From Tanypteryx hageni (Eukaryota; Arthropoda; Insecta; Odonata; Petaluridae), in NCBI GenBank assembly GCA_028673005.1, contig CM054115.1, positions 2,542,001-2,606,000 on the forward strand: 64,000 bases of DNA, read 5' to 3'. Position numbers and translations under genes: made by a program. The notes beneath the pieces were generated by a model, which did not search any database, was not told the DNA's origin, and saw only the letters and a list, made by a program, of their open reading frames with translations. Below, piece by piece: positions 61,901 to 64,000 of the stretch (position 1 is the stretch's first letter; each line of letters opens with the position of its first letter).

Positions 61901-64000
61901 TGAGGAACGATCGAGGTGGAGGCGATAGACGGAGGAACGATAGAGGTGGAGGCTATAGAGTGGAGAATGGTAATGGGGGAAGCGATAGAATGAGGAACGA
62001 TAGTAGAGGAGGCGATAGAATGAGGAACGATCGAGGTGGAGGCGATAGACGGAGGAACGATAGAGGTGGAAGCTATAGAGTGGAAAATGGTAATGGGGGA
62101 AGCGATAGAATGAGGAACGATAGTAGAGGAGGCGATAGAGGGAGGAACGATCGAGGTGGAGGCGATAGACGGAGGAACGATAGAGGTGGAGGCTATAGAG
62201 TGGAGAATGGTAGTGGGGGAAGCGATAGAGGGAGGAACGATAGTAGAGGAGGCGATAGAGTGAGGAACGATCGAGGTGGAGGCGATAGACGGAGGAACGA
62301 TAGAGGTGGAGGCTATAGAGTGGAGAATGTTTAGGGGGGAAGCGATAGGGGGAGGAACGATAGTAGAGGATGCGATAGAATGAGGAACGATCGAGGTGGA
62401 GGCGATAGACGGAGGAACGATAGAGGTGGAGGCTATAGAGTGGAGAATGGTAATGGGGGAAGCGATAGAATGAGGAACGATAGTAGAGGAGGCGATAGAG
62501 GGAGGAACGATCGAGGTGGAGGCGATAGACGGAGGAACGATAGAGGTGGAGGCTATAGAGTGGAGAATGGTAGTGGGGGACGCGATAGAGGGAGGAACGA
62601 TAGTAGAGGAGGCGATAGAGTGAGGAACGATCGAGGTGGAGGCGATAGACGGAGGAATGATAGAGGTGGAGACTATAGAGTGGAGAATGTTTAGTGGGGG
62701 AAGCGATAGAGGGAGGAACGATAGTAGAGGATGTGATAGAAGAAGGAACGATCGAGGTGGAGGCGATAGATGGAGGAACGATAGAGGTGGAGGCTATAGA
62801 GTGGAGAATGGTAATGGGGGAAGCGATAGAATGAGGAACGATAGTAGAGGAGGCGATAGAGTGAGGAACGAACGAGGTGGAGGCGATAGACGGAGGAACG
62901 ATAAAGGTGGAGTCTATAGAGTGGAGAATTGTAGTGGGGGAAGAGATAGAGGGAGGAACGATAGTAGAAGAGGCGATGGAGGGAGAAACGATCGAGGTGG
63001 AGGCGATAGACGGAGGAACGATAGAGGTGGAGGCTATAGAGTGGAGAATGTTTAGGGGGGAAGCGATAGAGGGAGGAACGATAGTAGAGGATTCGATAGA
63101 GGGAGGAACGGTTGAGGTGGAGGCGATAGACGTAGGAACGATAGAGGTGGAGGCTATAGAGTGGAGAATGGTAGTGGGGGAAGCGATAGAGGGAGGAACG
63201 ATAGTAGAGGATGCGATAGAGTGAGGAACGATCGAGGTGGAGGCGATAGACGGAGGAACGATAGAGGTGGAGGCTATAGAGTGGAAAATGGTAGTGGGGG
63301 AAGCGATAGAGGGAGGAACGATAGTAGAGGATGCTATAGAGGGAGGAACGATCGAGGTGGAGGCGATAGACGGAGGAACGATAGAGGTGGAGGGTATAGA
63401 GTGGAGAATGTTTAGGGGGGGAAGCGATAGAGGGAGGAACGATAGTAGAGGAGGCGATAGACGGAGGAACGATAGAGGTGCAGGCTATAGATTGGAGAAT
63501 GGTAGTGGGGGAAGCGATAGAGGGAGGTACGATAGTAGAGAGGCGAAAGAGGGAGGAACGATCGAGGTGGAGGCGATAGACGGAGGAACGATAGAGGTGG
63601 AGGGTATAGAGTGGAGAATGGTAGTGGGGGAAGTAATAGAGGGAGGAACGATAGTAGAGGAGGCGATAGAGGGAGGAACGATAGAGGTGGAGGCTATAGA
63701 GTGGAGAATGTTTAGGGGGGAAGCGATAGAGGGAGGAACGATAGTAGAGGATGCGATAGAATGAGGAACGATCGAGGTGGAGGCGATAGACGGAGGAACG
63801 ATGGAGGTGGAGGCTATAGAGTGGAGAATGGTAATGGGGGAAGCGATAGAATGAGGAACGATAGCAGAGGAGGCGATAGAGGGAGGAACGAACGAGGTGG
63901 AGGCGATAGACGGAGGAACGATAGAGGTGGAGGCTATGGAGTGGAGAATGGTAGTGGGGGAAGAGATAGAGCGAGGAACGATAGTAGAGGAGGCGATAGA
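55955..64000 (+). repeat. Second copy of the 8,198-base duplication, cut by the window end
   Basis: It matches 47,757-55,802 and runs off the window after 8,046 bases, so further copies may follow. The only substitution I noticed is C at 61,923 against T at 53,725. The junction unit 55,933-56,052 is a hybrid: its front, GTAGTGGAGGAAGAGATAG, matches units such as 28,129, and its back, GAGAAACGATCGATGTGG, matches 47,735-47,854. To the left of 55,955 the alignment to the first copy fails at 55,954 (G against T). Confidence 0.9.

Larger units (their letters stand above)
1..64000. repeat. Continuous satellite array with nested higher-order repeats
   Basis: Every stretch I read, from first to last base, is built from the same 30-base subunit family in the same orientation. 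No inverted copy, unique spacer, transposon, poly-A tail or gene interrupts it. The organisation is 15-base motif, 30-base subunit, 120-base tetramer, then multi-kilobase HOR. In a hand-counted 120-base unit (571-690) the + strand has 56 G, 39 A, 16 T and 9 C. HOR satellites of this kind are known from eukaryotic heterochromatin and are kept uniform by unequal crossover and gene conversion. The family is not one I recognise, and no CENP-B-box-like motif was seen, so a centromeric role is not shown. Both window ends lie inside the array. Confidence 0.97.

Noticed and set aside
1..64000. Regular 30-base repeats suggesting a CRISPR array.
   Set aside because: There are no unique spacers: the intervals between repeats are themselves repeats. 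No cas genes are present.
1..64000. Frequent GGAGG followed by ATG, resembling bacterial ribosome binding sites and starts.
   Set aside because: GGAGG is part of the subunit and occurs every 15-30 bases; the pattern has no link to a coding region, and nothing else looks prokaryotic.
1..64000. A CENP-B box or other known centromere-protein motif.
   Set aside because: I looked for the TTCG...CGGGA core in the unit and its variants and did not find it; the sequence alone gives no direct centromere signal.

Overview
The whole 64,000-base window is one head-to-tail tandem-repeat (satellite) array. I see no gene, RNA gene, mobile element, promoter or stretch of unique sequence in it. The array enters at base 1 and leaves at base 64,000 without a flank, so its true length and chromosomal position cannot be read here. 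Arrays of this size, with nested higher-order repeats (HORs) and near-identical multi-kilobase copies, are typical of eukaryotic centromeric, pericentromeric, subtelomeric or sex-chromosome heterochromatin. I do not recognise the repeat family and cannot name the species.

The repeat is nested. An approximately 15-base motif (for example GATAGAGGGAGGAAC paired with GATCGAGGTGGAGGC) makes a 30-base subunit. Four diverged 30-base subunits (A, B, C, D) make a 120-base unit. About 68 such units make an approximately 8-kb HOR. Most length variants are losses of whole 30-base subunits (90- and 60-base units). Recurrent one-base changes give 121- and 119-base units.

Layout. Bases 1-8,017 are one full HOR of 68 units. 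Bases 8,018-15,634 repeat its first 7,617 bases. Bases 15,635-21,617 are a mosaic of the same units. Bases 21,618-26,061 repeat the first 4,444 bases again. Bases 24,918-33,112 hold a 4.17/4.02-kb tandem duplication. Bases 31,787 to about 39,000 copy 12,423 to about 19,640 (offset 19,364). Bases from about 39,438 to 42,374 copy 28,510-31,416. Bases 42,655-53,821 copy 15,575-26,861 (offset 27,080, falling to 26,960 after a 120-base loss). From 47,757 to the window end there is a recent tandem duplication with an 8,198-base period.

The + strand is strongly purine-biased (about 79% A+G, nearly half G, under 10% C in a hand-counted unit), and almost every C sits in a CpG. Because 30 and 120 are multiples of three, long reading frames stay open by chance on both strands; I do not regard them as genes. 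The interest lies in how the array evolved: unequal-crossover seams, template switches and unit-sized indels can be read directly from the sequence. I found no evidence of a new enzymatic or defence system. All block boundaries come from hand alignment and should be treated as approximate unless flanking mismatches are given.
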